DNA of 64,000 nucleotides from Streptomyces sp. NBC_01481 (GCF_026339995.1 NZ_JAPEPT010000005.1:248001-312000); one strand, 5' to 3'. Shown: positions 50,012 through 58,571, numbered from the stretch's first letter. The notes: generated from the letters alone by a model not told the origin. Numbers and translations are program-made.

Positions 50012-50638
50012 ATGCGAGTCAGTACTGGATTCCTGCGTGGCCGGGCCGTGTTCATCGGCTCCATTGTCCTTGCTCTGACCGTTGTTGCCGTTCCGTCGGC
50101 GGGAGCCGACGACGGACCGCGCCCCAAAGCGACTTCCGTGTACGAGGGGAAGATCGACGTCAGCGACCCCGACCTCAAGATGGTCGACGGTGCCACGCTC
50201 GCCGCTGCCAAGGTTCTGGAGATCAAGCAGGTCGTCGGCGATGAGGCGGGCAATGAACAGCGCGAGGACTCGAATTCCGAGGTCAGGTTCAGCCTGCAGG
50301 CCGAGGTCCTCTTCGGTAAGGACAGCGCAAAGCTGAGCAGCGATGCCAATGCCCGTATCAAGGAGATTGCCGAGGAGATCAAGAAGCAGAACGCCAAGAA
50401 GGTACGGGTGTTCGGCTTCACGGACGACCTGGGCTCGGCCGAGCACGGTGATGCGCTGTCCAAGCAGCGCGCCGCCGCGGTGCACGGTGTGCTCTCGCAG
50501 GAACTCGCCGCTGTAGGCATCAGCTACGAGATCCGGGGATATGGCGAACAGTTCCCGATCGCCGAGAACAACTCCGAGGAGAACCGACGGAAGAACCGGC
50601 GTGTGGAGGTCTCCTTCCCGCGAGGCACGGCCTCCTAG
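50012..50638 (+). CDS. Secreted OmpA-domain peptidoglycan-binding protein
   Basis: A 208-residue protein with a Sec signal peptide (to about residue 33, SAGA) and a C-terminal OmpA/MotB domain (EVLFGKDSAKLSSDANARIKEIAEEIKKQNAKKVRVFGFTDDLGSAEHGDALSKQRAAAVHGVL ... GEQFPIAENNSEENRRKNRRVEVSF), which normally binds diaminopimelate-type peptidoglycan. In a Gram-positive bacterium without an outer membrane it may anchor the pilus to the wall. It closes the core Tad operon. Confidence 0.88.
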   Translation: MRVSTGFLRGRAVFIGSIVLALTVVAVPSAGADDGPRPKATSVYEGKIDVSDPDLKMVDGATLAAAKVLEIKQVVGDEAGNEQREDSNSEVRFSLQAEVLFGKDSAKLSSDANARIKEIAEEIKKQNAKKVRVFGFTDDLGSAEHGDALSKQRAAAVHGVLSQELAAVGISYEIRGYGEQFPIAENNSEENRRKNRRVEVSFPRGTAS

Positions 50639-50787
50639 AATCCGGGGCTGTTCCTCCGTACAAGCTCAGTGGGCTCCGCCGCAATCACCTTGCAGCGGGG
50701 CCTACTTCATGTGTCGGGCCGAGGTGAGCCCGACTTTGGGTCCTGGGACCCACGACTGCGGATGCACCGCGCCATAGCGTCGTGTGC

Positions 50788-52410
50788 ATGTCGCGTATGG
50801 GGGTAGTGCGTCAGCTTCGCCGGCGGATGCGTGCGCTGTTGCCGCGCACCGATGCCAGGGCACTCGGGCTGCGGAAGTCGCAGTCGGGGCAGACCGCGGT
50901 GGAGTACATCGGTCTGGTCGTGGTGGTGATCGCCATCGTTGGCGCGCTGGTGGCAACCGGTGGTGTGCCCGAGGCGGGCAAGGCCATCGGGAACAAGATC
51001 TGCCAGGCGGTCGGCGGCAGTTGTGGCGGTAATGGCGGGGGAGACCCGCAGGCCGCCGACGACCAGCCCGCAGCCGAGGACGGAACCGACGGCTCCGACG
51101 GCTCTGACGACGATCCCGGCGCCGGCCAGAAGCCGCAGTCCCAGATCGACTACGAAAAGGCCCTCAAAGAGCTCCAGGACGCGCAGGCCGCCGAGAAGTC
51201 CGATCAGGACAAGGCCATCGAGGCCGCCAAGGAGCTCGCGAAGATTCTTGCCGATGAGCTCGGGATCACCGATGCGCTCGACTGCATCACCAAGGGCGAC
51301 ATGGGCGCCTGCACCGAGACGCTCGTCAATGTGCTGCTCAGCCTGATCGGCGGCGCCGTCGGGAAGCTGGCCGCGAAGTACGGGGCGCCCTGGAAGTGGA
51401 AGAAGGCCGTCGAGCTCGTCAGGAAGCTCAAGAAGCACGGTGGGGATCTGTACGACGGGCTCACGGGGCTCATCAAGAACCGCAAGCGGGTGAGCGAGGC
51501 GGAGAAGAAGCTCGCCGACGCCAAGAGGAAGCTCGACGCGGAGAAGAAGGACAAACCGAAGGACAAGGACAAGGACAAGCCGACCTCGTGTCCCGTCCAC
51601 AGTTTCCCGCCCGGCACTCCCGTCCTTCTTGCCGACGGCCGGCGGATCCCGATCGAGACCGTGTCCGTCGGCACGAAGGTCACCGTCACCGACCCGGTCG
51701 GCGGGCGGACCACGGTACGCCGGGTGACCGACACCATCACGACGTACGACGACAAGGACTTCACCCGCCTCAAGGTGACGACGAGCGGCGGTCCCGCCGT
51801 GCTGACCGCGACGGACACCCACCCCTTCTGGCTGACCGGCCGGGGCCGCTGGGCGGACGCCGGAGAGATCGTGCCGGGCGACGGGCTGCGAATGCCGTCC
51901 GGCCGGACTCTGAAGGTCGCCGCGGTTTCCCGCTACACCCAGCGGCAGACCACCCACGACCTGACGGTCGACGGTATCCACACCTACTACGTCGGCATCG
52001 GCGCCGAGAGCGCCCTCGTGCACAACAACGACGGCGACTGCCTGTCGGCGGACGAGGTCGCCGCCGCCAGGAATCCCACGGTGGGCGAAGGCGATCCGAG
52101 CAAGTTCAGGAGCCACTTCCAGCGCCACAAGAAGCTCATCGAGGACGCCCTGGGCACTACGTACAAGAAGCTGAAGGAGGACGGTCCGCGGTTCCGCCAG
52201 GACATTCAGAAGGCCATCAAGGACGGCACCTTCGAACTGGTCGGAAAGGGCACGTTGAAGAAGGGCGAGCCCGAGGGAATGATCTACCGTGGCAAGGGCG
52301 TGACCATCGTCCTCCGGGAGAACGGCGACTTCTGGACGGCGCTCGAGAGCGGAACCGGGCTCGACACGGCGATCCAGATCACCAAGAAGGTGCCGCCGAA
52401 GGCAGGTTAG
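50788..52410 (+). CDS. Flp-pilin / Hint / C-terminal toxin fusion protein
   Basis: A 540-residue modular protein. (1) Residues 1-34 form a basic leader ending SG34, followed by QTAVE39YIG and a hydrophobic helix (LVVVVIAIVGALVATGG), an Flp-pilin-type prepilin-peptidase site. (2) Asp/Glu/Gly-rich linker to about residue 115. (3) A helical segment (about 118-265: YEKALKELQDAQAAEKS ... EKKLADAKRKLDAEKKDKPKDKD). (4) A Hint domain, residues 268-414: starts SC268PVHSFPPGTPVLLADG, contains TATDTHPFW, and ends VHNN, as in self-cleaving pretoxin Hint domains. (5) A 126-residue C-terminal domain (415-540), Lys-rich with beta-like GKGVTIVLRENGDFWTAL, plausibly a toxin. Upstream ribosome site is weak. 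I infer a Tad-exported polymorphic toxin. Confidence 0.88.
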   Translation: MSRMGVVRQLRRRMRALLPRTDARALGLRKSQSGQTAVEYIGLVVVVIAIVGALVATGGVPEAGKAIGNKICQAVGGSCGGNGGGDPQAADDQPAAEDGTDGSDGSDDDPGAGQKPQSQIDYEKALKELQDAQAAEKSDQDKAIEAAKELAKILADELGITDALDCITKGDMGACTETLVNVLLSLIGGAVGKLAAKYGAPWKWKKAVELVRKLKKHGGDLYDGLTGLIKNRKRVSEAEKKLADAKRKLDAEKKDKPKDKDKDKPTSCPVHSFPPGTPVLLADGRRIPIETVSVGTKVTVTDPVGGRTTVRRVTDTITTYDDKDFTRLKVTTSGGPAVLTATDTHPFWLTGRGRWADAGEIVPGDGLRMPSGRTLKVAAVSRYTQRQTTHDLTVDGIHTYYVGIGAESALVHNNDGDCLSADEVAAARNPTVGEGDPSKFRSHFQRHKKLIEDALGTTYKKLKEDGPRFRQDIQKAIKDGTFELVGKGTLKKGEPEGMIYRGKGVTIVLRENGDFWTALESGTGLDTAIQITKKVPPKAG

Positions 52411-52497
52411 GGCGATCCCGTGCGGTCGGGATCTGGCGGTCGGGTCCTCGGCGGCCTGGGGCGAGCGGGCTTCGGCGGAACGAAAGGCGTGTGGGCA

Positions 52498-53022
52498 ATG
52501 GGTGGCTGGGGCACGGTCGATGAGGCGCTCAGGGACCACCAGGTGTATGACGTCCTCGTCCCGGGCTGGATCGACAGGGACGGGGACGTCCCCGAGTTCC
52601 GGCCGCAGCCCCTGGTCGTCTGGCTGAGGCTGGACAGCGGACTGCTGAGGTTCCGATCGGCAGGGCAGTACGACCACCTGGCCGTCGCGCGCGTGCCTCA
52701 GGTCGGCTGGGACGATGTCGACTTGCTCGCGGAGGCCGAGGACGAGGTCGTCGTCGCCTCGTACGGCGAACAGCTCTTCGGCGACGGCAGAGACACTCTG
52801 CGCTGCGTGCAGCTGCGGGCGTATCAGGTCGCGGACCACCTCAAGTGTCTCGCCCTCGACTTCGAGGGACACCACACGCTCTTCTTCGACCCGACCTGGA
52901 CGTTCGGCATCAGGATCGGGAATGTGGCCGACGAGCGGCGCTGGCGGGAGCTGTACGCCGGCGAGGAGGCCGGCGTCGAGAGCGTCGACGTGTCCCTCGG
53001 GGGAAGCAGCCGTGGTGATTGA
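52498..53022 (+). CDS. Candidate immunity protein downstream of the pilin-Hint toxin
   Basis: A 174-residue soluble acidic protein (many Asp/Glu; WDDVDLLAEAEDEVVV) with no signal peptide. A beta-rich core (PLVVWLRLDSGLLRFRS, LRCVQLRAYQVADHLKCLALDFEGHHTLFFDPTW) resembles small single-domain immunity proteins. It is the first gene after the toxin fusion (87 bp), in the same direction. No known immunity family is assigned with confidence. ATG 52498 is chosen; GTG 52491 is close. Confidence 0.72.
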   Translation: MGGWGTVDEALRDHQVYDVLVPGWIDRDGDVPEFRPQPLVVWLRLDSGLLRFRSAGQYDHLAVARVPQVGWDDVDLLAEAEDEVVVASYGEQLFGDGRDTLRCVQLRAYQVADHLKCLALDFEGHHTLFFDPTWTFGIRIGNVADERRWRELYAGEEAGVESVDVSLGGSSRGD

Positions 53023-53046
53023 TCCGTTCCGGGCCGAGACGCCCGT

Positions 53047-53682
53047 ATGACCGAAGAAGATCTGCGACGTGACGCACCCGTGGCGGGTGACCTGTTCAGC
53101 GTGGGCCTGCTGGAGCCCGACGTGCTTGTCGCCGCGCTCGCCGGAGCCGTGGGCGTCGCACCCGGGGAGGTCGATGTGGCCGACGCGGACGCGGACCCGG
53201 AGGCGCGGAACTGGGACGCCCCCGTGCTGTGCGCCTACACCCGGCTGCCCGCCGGAGGGCTCGGCCTCCTGCTCGATGTGTACGTCGCCGAGGGCACGGG
53301 CGGGATCCTCCATGAGGCGGAGCTGGCGCGCCGGTTGGCGGCGCGGGCGGGGACGACGGTGCTGTACCCGGCCGAGGCGTTCCCGCCGAGCGCGTACTGG
53401 GCGGTGACCGCCGACGGGCTGAGGACGCGGGCCAGGCTGTACGAACCGGACGAGCACGAGGACCCGTACGTCGTCGACGCCGTCGAGGAGCCGGTGCCGG
53501 ATCTGCCGGAAGCCCGGGTGACCGTGCTGCCGGAGATCCTGCGCGAGGAGCGCATCGAGTTCCCGGTGACCGATGCCTTCACGGCCGCCGTCCCGGACGG
53601 TTCTGCGGGCAGCGAGGCGGACGGGGAAACGGACGCGGAATCGGACGCGGAAACGGACGCGGAGACGGGGGAGCAGACATGA
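53047..53682 (+). CDS. Acidic hypothetical protein in the toxin operon
   Basis: A 211-residue very acidic soluble protein without signal or membrane segment. The centre (LPAGGLGLLLDVYVAEGTGGILHEAELARRLAARAGTTVLYPAEAFPPSAYWAVTADG) is beta-alpha in character. The C-terminus is a run of Asp/Glu/Ala/Thr repeats (ETDAESDAETDAETGEQ), encoded by near-identical 12-bp units (53620-53670). It starts 24 bp after the previous gene and overlaps the next (ATGA). It may be a second immunity factor or an accessory protein; the function is unknown. Confidence 0.7.
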   Translation: MTEEDLRRDAPVAGDLFSVGLLEPDVLVAALAGAVGVAPGEVDVADADADPEARNWDAPVLCAYTRLPAGGLGLLLDVYVAEGTGGILHEAELARRLAARAGTTVLYPAEAFPPSAYWAVTADGLRTRARLYEPDEHEDPYVVDAVEEPVPDLPEARVTVLPEILREERIEFPVTDAFTAAVPDGSAGSEADGETDAESDAETDAETGEQT

Positions 53683-54704
53683 GCGTGCCTCTCGGCGCAC
53701 GGCTTCGGGACGAACTGGGCGTGCCGCGACGCGCCCGGCTGCTGGAGAGCAGCCCGCGGTCCGCGGTGTGGCGCGTCGACGTCGACGCGGGCACCGTCGT
53801 CGTCAAGCAGCTCGTCGCGGGCGCGGGGGCAGATGAGCGCTACGCGCGCGAGGTTGCCGCGCTGCGGCTTGCTACAGCGGTCCAACCACCCGTTGTGCCA
53901 CGGCTGTTGGGCGTGGACGCCGACGGGCGCGTACTGGTGCTGGAGGACGTGGAGCACAGGCCCCCGCGCGCGGGCTGGGAGGTCCAGTACGCGACAGCGC
54001 TCGCCCGGCTGCATGCGGCGGGCGTGGGCGGGGGCGGCGCGGAGCTGCCGTCGTGGGCCGGGCCGGACGCGAAGGACATCGTGTCGTTTCTGGGATTCGC
54101 CGACGCGCTCGGGGTCCCCATCCCGGACGGTGTCGAGGACGAGCTGGGCCGACTCCTGGGCAGGCTCGCCGAATGGGACGGGCCGCCCGCCCTGCTGCAC
54201 GGCGACCCGTGCCCGGGCAATGACCTGCACACCGAGGACGGCGTTCGCTTCATCGACTTCGAGCAGGCCTGCCTCGGCAATGCGCTGATGGAACTGGCCT
54301 ATCTGCGGATCGGCTTCCCCACCTGCTGGTGCGTGACCGCCGCCCCCGAACCGCTGCTCGCGCAGGCCGAGGCGGCCTACCGCACGACCTGGCGGGAGGC
54401 GACAGGTACGGATGTCGAGGGTGAGCTCGTCGACGCCTGTGCCGGGTGGCTGATCCGGGGCGACGCGCTGGTTCAGCGCGCGGAGCGCGGGACCGTCGAC
54501 CAGTTGGCCCGGGTCATGGACGAGGACTGGGAGTGGGGGACGGTGAGCGCGCGGGAGCGGCTGGTGCACCGGCTGGGGGTGGTGGCCGGGATGGACGGCG
54601 GCACAGAACGACTGGGCGGCCTCGGGCGGCTCGGCGCGGACATGCGGCGCGCCATGCTCGATCGCTGGCCCGGACTCCGAGGCGCGCCGAGCCGCAGGCC
54701 CTAG
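53679..54704 (+). CDS. Aminoglycoside-phosphotransferase-like kinase
   Basis: A 341-residue APH/ChoK-family protein. Kinase features: the Lys in TVVVKQLVAG, the HxDxxxxN loop LLHGDPCPGNDL (Asp and Asn preserved), and the metal Asp in FIDFEQAC. Family members phosphorylate small molecules such as antibiotics, choline or homoserine; the substrate here is not predictable. Its ATG overlaps the stop of the acidic protein, so it belongs to the operon after the pilin-Hint toxin. Confidence 0.85.
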   Translation: MSVPLGARLRDELGVPRRARLLESSPRSAVWRVDVDAGTVVVKQLVAGAGADERYAREVAALRLATAVQPPVVPRLLGVDADGRVLVLEDVEHRPPRAGWEVQYATALARLHAAGVGGGGAELPSWAGPDAKDIVSFLGFADALGVPIPDGVEDELGRLLGRLAEWDGPPALLHGDPCPGNDLHTEDGVRFIDFEQACLGNALMELAYLRIGFPTCWCVTAAPEPLLAQAEAAYRTTWREATGTDVEGELVDACAGWLIRGDALVQRAERGTVDQLARVMDEDWEWGTVSARERLVHRLGVVAGMDGGTERLGGLGRLGADMRRAMLDRWPGLRGAPSRRP

Positions 54705-54798
54705 CAGGGGCCTTTGGGTCCGTGGGCCCATGCGGGGTCGCGGACACCGCTGTTAGCGTGCGGCGACCGGACCCCGACAACGGACGAGGTGGGCACGG

Positions 54799-55551
54799 AT
54801 GACGCAGCGGCGCACGGCAGTTGCGGCAGCGGCGCTTGCCCTCGCCGTGGGGCTCACGGCCGGCTGCGGCGGCGGCGACGACACTGCCGGAAAGCCGCCG
54901 CAGCCGAAGAGGGAGACCGCCGCCGCGACGCCCGCCACCCAGGACCCCACTCCGGAAGCACCCGGCTCGCCGACCCCCGCCACTTCCCCAAAGGACCTCT
55001 CCAAGGCCGAGTTGGAGCAGGCCATCCTCGCCAAGGGGGACGCTCCCGGCTTCAACGTCGGCCCCCTGGGCGCCCCGCCGTCCCAGGGTGAAAGCGCCGA
55101 CAAGCCCGAGTGCGCCCCCCTCACCGCCGTCATCAACGGCAAGCCGGAACCCCTCGCCCAGGCCTCGGCCTATCGTCAGCTCACCGGCGCCAAGGACGAC
55201 CGGCCCGCGGTCTCCGAGTTCCTCAGCGCCCACGGGGCGCAGGGCGCCGCGACAGTGCTCAGCCGACTGCGTACCGCCGTCGAGGCCTGCAAGGGCGGCT
55301 TCACGGCGAGCGGCGGCGAGGGTCCTTCCACGTACAGGAGTGTGAAGGCGCTGCCCGTCGCCGAGGTCGGCGACGACGCGTTCGCCTATCAGGTCACCGG
55401 TGATTTCGAGGGCGATCCCGTGCCCCTGGTCTTCCAGGTCGTACGGTGCGGCGGCACGCTCGCGACGTACTACACCGCGAACCTGGAGGGCCCGGCGACA
55501 CCGCAGATCCCGCGCGTCCTGCTCACCGCCCAGGTGGCGAAGCTCAGTTGA
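54799..55551 (+). CDS. Probable lipoprotein
   Basis: A 250-residue lipoprotein precursor with signal AVAAAALALAVGLTAGC (lipobox LTAGC, Cys near 23), a Pro/Thr/Ala linker, and a soluble domain (LSKAELEQAILAKGDAPGFNVGPL ... CAPLTAVINGKPEPLAQASAYRQL ... EACKGGFTASGG) with two or more Cys. It resembles secreted Streptomyces lipoproteins of unknown function. ATG 54799. Its end overlaps the convergent DUF192 gene by 8 bp. Confidence 0.8.
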   Translation: MTQRRTAVAAAALALAVGLTAGCGGGDDTAGKPPQPKRETAAATPATQDPTPEAPGSPTPATSPKDLSKAELEQAILAKGDAPGFNVGPLGAPPSQGESADKPECAPLTAVINGKPEPLAQASAYRQLTGAKDDRPAVSEFLSAHGAQGAATVLSRLRTAVEACKGGFTASGGEGPSTYRSVKALPVAEVGDDAFAYQVTGDFEGDPVPLVFQVVRCGGTLATYYTANLEGPATPQIPRVLLTAQVAKLS

Positions 55552-55903
55552 CCGTCACCAGCACACCCGGGACCAGGCCCCATCCCGCCATCGCCCCGGC
55601 CTCCGCTTCCAGCACATGACGTGCCCGAAGGCGCGGCAGGCCGAGCCGTCCCGGCTTCATGGTGTGGACCTCGACGACCCTCAACTCCTTGTCCAGGTAG
55701 GCCACATCGATGGTGAAGCGCATCCGGAAGGTGTGCACGCTGTTGCACGGTGTCAGCAGGATCGCGCCCGCGATCCCGTCCCGCCCCAGCAACCCGCGCC
55801 GCCGCGGCCCGTACGTCGCCGCGATCTCCACCGGGACACCGCTGTTGTGCCCGGCCACGGTCAACGTCCCTGTGCCGCCCCGCCATTGACGCCGTCCACT
55901 CAT
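55544..55903 (-). CDS. DUF192 family protein
   Basis: A 119-residue protein with the DUF192 pattern: RRRGLLGRDGIAGAILLTPCNSVHTFRMRFTIDVAYLDKELRVVEVHTMKPGRLGLPRLRARHVLEAEAGAMAGWGL. The function is unknown, but DUF192 genes are often found near Tad or type II-like secretion genes. There is no clear signal peptide. It is divergent from the prepilin peptidase. Confidence 0.88.
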   Translation of the reverse strand: MSGRRQWRGGTGTLTVAGHNSGVPVEIAATYGPRRRGLLGRDGIAGAILLTPCNSVHTFRMRFTIDVAYLDKELRVVEVHTMKPGRLGLPRLRARHVLEAEAGAMAGWGLVPGVLVTVN

Positions 55904-55996
55904 AGTCCGAGACCGTAGCGCCCGGCACACCCCTGTGGGCCCCGGATCGGCAGGAGTGGGGCCCCAGGGCCCATGACCGGCTGCGGATCCCGGCCT

Positions 55997-56797
55997 ATGC
56001 TCGCTGCCGTGTACGCCACGCTGATCGCCGTCGCCGCCCTGTGGGGCGCGGGCGCCGGGCTGCTCCTGCCGCGCGCCGTGTACCGGCTCTCCGTCGAGCC
56101 GGAGGAGGCGTGGCGCGACGCCTGCGCCGAGGGGCACCCGTTCACCGGGCCCGCGCGGGGATGGATCGGCGGGGCGCGATGCGTGGCCTGCGCCACGGCC
56201 GTTCCGGCTCGTACGGCACCAGGCACAGCGAAAGCCGAAGGCGCGCCCGCCCCCCGCCCCCAGCCGCTCGTCCCGCTCATCACCGCTTTCGTGTGCGCCG
56301 CCCTCGCAGCCGCCACCGGGCCCCGCCCCGAGCTGGCCGTCTGGCTGCTGCTCACGCCCTGTGCCGTACTGCTTGCCCTCGTCGACCGCGCCGTCCACCG
56401 CCTGCCCGACCAGCTGACCCTCCCGCTCGCCGCCGCGGCCGCGGCCCTCCTCGGGCTCGCCGCACTGCTCCCCGGCGACGGCGGCTCCTGGCCCACGGCG
56501 CTGCTCGGCGGGCTCGTCCTCGGTGCCGCCTACTTCGTGCTCTTCCTGATCCACCCGAACGGCATGGGCTTCGGCGACGTCAAGCTCTCCCTCTCACTCG
56601 GCGTCGTTCTCGGCTGGTACGGCTGGGCGATCCTCTTCGCCGGAGCCTTCGCGGGCTTTCTGCTGGGTTCGTTGTACGGGCTCGGGCTGATGGCCCTGCG
56701 CCGCGCGAGCCGTAAGACCGCGATCCCCTTCGGGCCGTTCATGATCGTGGGCGCGCTGGCGGGGGTACTGCTAGGAGCCCTGGCGGCGATGCCGTAG
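55997..56797 (+). CDS. A24 prepilin peptidase (TadV/CpaA/PilD-like)
   Basis: A 267-residue (from ATG 55997) membrane aspartyl protease with about seven transmembrane helices. The two catalytic Asp lie in ALVDRAVHRLPDQL and in GMGFGDVKLSLSLG. A Cys pair (ARCVACATA) forms the PilD-like zinc-binding loop. It would cut the leaders of the Flp pilin, the TadE pseudopilins and, by the shared site, both large fusion proteins. The start is uncertain, with no good ribosome site nearby. Confidence 0.9.
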   Translation: MLAAVYATLIAVAALWGAGAGLLLPRAVYRLSVEPEEAWRDACAEGHPFTGPARGWIGGARCVACATAVPARTAPGTAKAEGAPAPRPQPLVPLITAFVCAALAAATGPRPELAVWLLLTPCAVLLALVDRAVHRLPDQLTLPLAAAAAALLGLAALLPGDGGSWPTALLGGLVLGAAYFVLFLIHPNGMGFGDVKLSLSLGVVLGWYGWAILFAGAFAGFLLGSLYGLGLMALRRASRKTAIPFGPFMIVGALAGVLLGALAAMP

Positions 56798-56855
56798 AAC
56801 CGGCCCGGCGTATATGTGCAAGACAACGGGGCATTCGCCGCGCAGTATCGACCGT

Positions 56856-57251
56856 ATGGACTACAAGCCGGTCAATCTCACCGAAGCCCTGGCCTCCTTC
56901 GACGAGGTCTACAGCCCTCGCATCGTCGCCCGGATGAACGACTACGACGTACGGATCGCCCACACCGCCGGAGAGCACGTCTGGCACGTCCATGAGGACA
57001 CCGACGAGTTCTTCCTCGTACTGGACGGGCGCTTCGACGTCGCCCTGCGTGCCGCCGACGGCACCGAGTCAACCGTCGAACTCCGCAAGGGCGACACCTT
57101 CGTCGTCCCGAAGGGCACCGAGCACAAACCCTCGTCGCCCGGCGGCTCGATCCTGATGTTCGAGCCCTCCGGTACGAGCACGACGGGCGACCGGCACGAG
57201 GGCGAGATCCCCGGGCATGTCGACAGCACCACCGGACACGCCCTGTCGTGA
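56856..57251 (+). CDS. Cupin-domain protein
   Basis: A 131-residue small cupin with metal-site motif HTAGEHVWHVHEDTDEFFLVLDG and later GDTFVVPKGTEHKPSS. It is single-domain and cytosolic. Such proteins bind a metal and act as isomerases, dioxygenases or sugar-binding sensors; the substrate is not predictable. ATG 56856 is chosen over the longer 56814 frame because the conserved part starts with DYKPVNLTEALASF. Confidence 0.88.
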   Translation: MDYKPVNLTEALASFDEVYSPRIVARMNDYDVRIAHTAGEHVWHVHEDTDEFFLVLDGRFDVALRAADGTESTVELRKGDTFVVPKGTEHKPSSPGGSILMFEPSGTSTTGDRHEGEIPGHVDSTTGHALS

Positions 57252-57279
57252 CGGCGTCGCCAAGCCCGGCACCGGCGCC

Positions 57280-58434
57280 TCAGGCATGAGGGCCGACCGT
57301 GACCCTGCCCACCGTCAACTCGGCCCGCCCCTGAAGGATTTCGCCGACCCGCTCGGCCTGCTGCTCCAGCTCCCGGCGGCGCGCGGCGGTCTTGAGCGCG
57401 TTCCCGACCGGTTCCACCGTCACGGCGATCCGCCGCCCGGATCTGCGCTGGTGCCAGACGCAGGCGACGGTCCCGTCGACGAGCACCACCGGGAAGTTCC
57501 CAGCCTGTCCGCCCGCCAGTGCCCGCTCGTACGCGACACCGGGGAAGAGCAGCTCGCGAGGCTGCGAGGCGATGGTGTACGCGTCGAAGTACGGCAGCAG
57601 CCGCACGCCCCGGGGACGCTCGTCGGGGAACCCGGTGTCGCCCGAGGCCACCCACGCCGGGCTGCCCTCGAACACGACCTCCTCGATCCGTCCCTTGTCC
57701 GCGAGGGAGGTGAACAGGCCGTCGGCCCAGGCCTTCGGCGCGGCCAGCCACTTCGCGAAGTGCGCCGGCGTCGCGGGCCCGTAGGCGCGCAGATAGCGGT
57801 CCACGAGGGCGGCCGAGGCGGCAGGCCCGTCCATGGGGACGACGCCGGGACTGGTGTAGGTCGCCTTGCGGCCGCGGTTGGGCGCGAAGCGGAGCACCCC
57901 GCGCTGCCCGGCCTTGTGCATGACCTGACGCCAGCGCGGCCACTTGTCCTGGAAGGCGTCCATCACCCGGTCGCCGGCCCAGGAGCCGGTGCGCGCGACG
58001 ATCGCCTCGGTCAGTTCGTCGATCGTCAGCTCGGCGCCGGCGAGTGCGTCCCCGATGGCCGCGACGACCTGCTCGGTCTGCTCGGCCGTCATCCGTACAT
58101 CCGCGGGCATCGGATTCGGACCGGCCGGAATCGCGGACAGCGCCCCGGTCCACAGCGGAAGATCGGCCGCGGCCAGCAGATGAACGGTGCCGCGCGGCCC
58201 GTACGTCTTCACCAGGCTGCCCTCGCCCCACAGCGCCTCGCGCACATCGGCCAGGGTCGCGCCGCCGTCCAGCCGCAGCGCGAGCGACAGCTCGGCGGCG
58301 GACAGCACCTGGGCATGCGCCCCGAGCATGGCGGCGGCGATCCCCGCGGGAGAGCTTCGGGCAGGTGCGGCCAGTCCCTGTCGCTCCAGGCGACGGGCAC
58401 AGGCCTCGGTCCACGTCACTCTGTGTGTCGTCAT
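57280..58434 (-). CDS. Winged-helix DNA-binding domain protein (AlkZ-like family)
   Basis: A 384-residue protein of the family related to the AlkZ DNA glycosylases that repair bulky or interstrand alkylation. It is made of tandem winged-helix domains: DALAGAELTIDELTEAIVARTG, FRPNRG-like LRFAPNRGRKATY, DRYLRAYGPATPAHFAKWL, and a C-terminal VEPVGNALKTAARRRELEQQAERVGEIL. Catalytic residues were not identified by eye. ATG at 58434 lacks a clear ribosome site. It might repair endogenous DNA damage or a native antibiotic lesion. Confidence 0.8.
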   Translation of the reverse strand: MTTHRVTWTEACARRLERQGLAAPARSSPAGIAAAMLGAHAQVLSAAELSLALRLDGGATLADVREALWGEGSLVKTYGPRGTVHLLAAADLPLWTGALSAIPAGPNPMPADVRMTAEQTEQVVAAIGDALAGAELTIDELTEAIVARTGSWAGDRVMDAFQDKWPRWRQVMHKAGQRGVLRFAPNRGRKATYTSPGVVPMDGPAASAALVDRYLRAYGPATPAHFAKWLAAPKAWADGLFTSLADKGRIEEVVFEGSPAWVASGDTGFPDERPRGVRLLPYFDAYTIASQPRELLFPGVAYERALAGGQAGNFPVVLVDGTVACVWHQRRSGRRIAVTVEPVGNALKTAARRRELEQQAERVGEILQGRAELTVGRVTVGPHA

Positions 58435-58571
58435 GCGGACGACTCTAGGAGCCATATAGGCCACTACCTGTCCGCCTTGCCCCGTGCGACGAGGAAAAAG
58501 GCGGGCCCCTGACTCCCGTGAAGTGCTGTACCGGCGAATCGGTAAGTATTGGACGGATCCGAGGAGTTGGC

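Noticed and set aside
51396..52523. Alternative plus-strand frame across the Hint/toxin region
   Set aside because: Arg/Gly/Pro-rich shadow; the Hint motifs are in the other frame.
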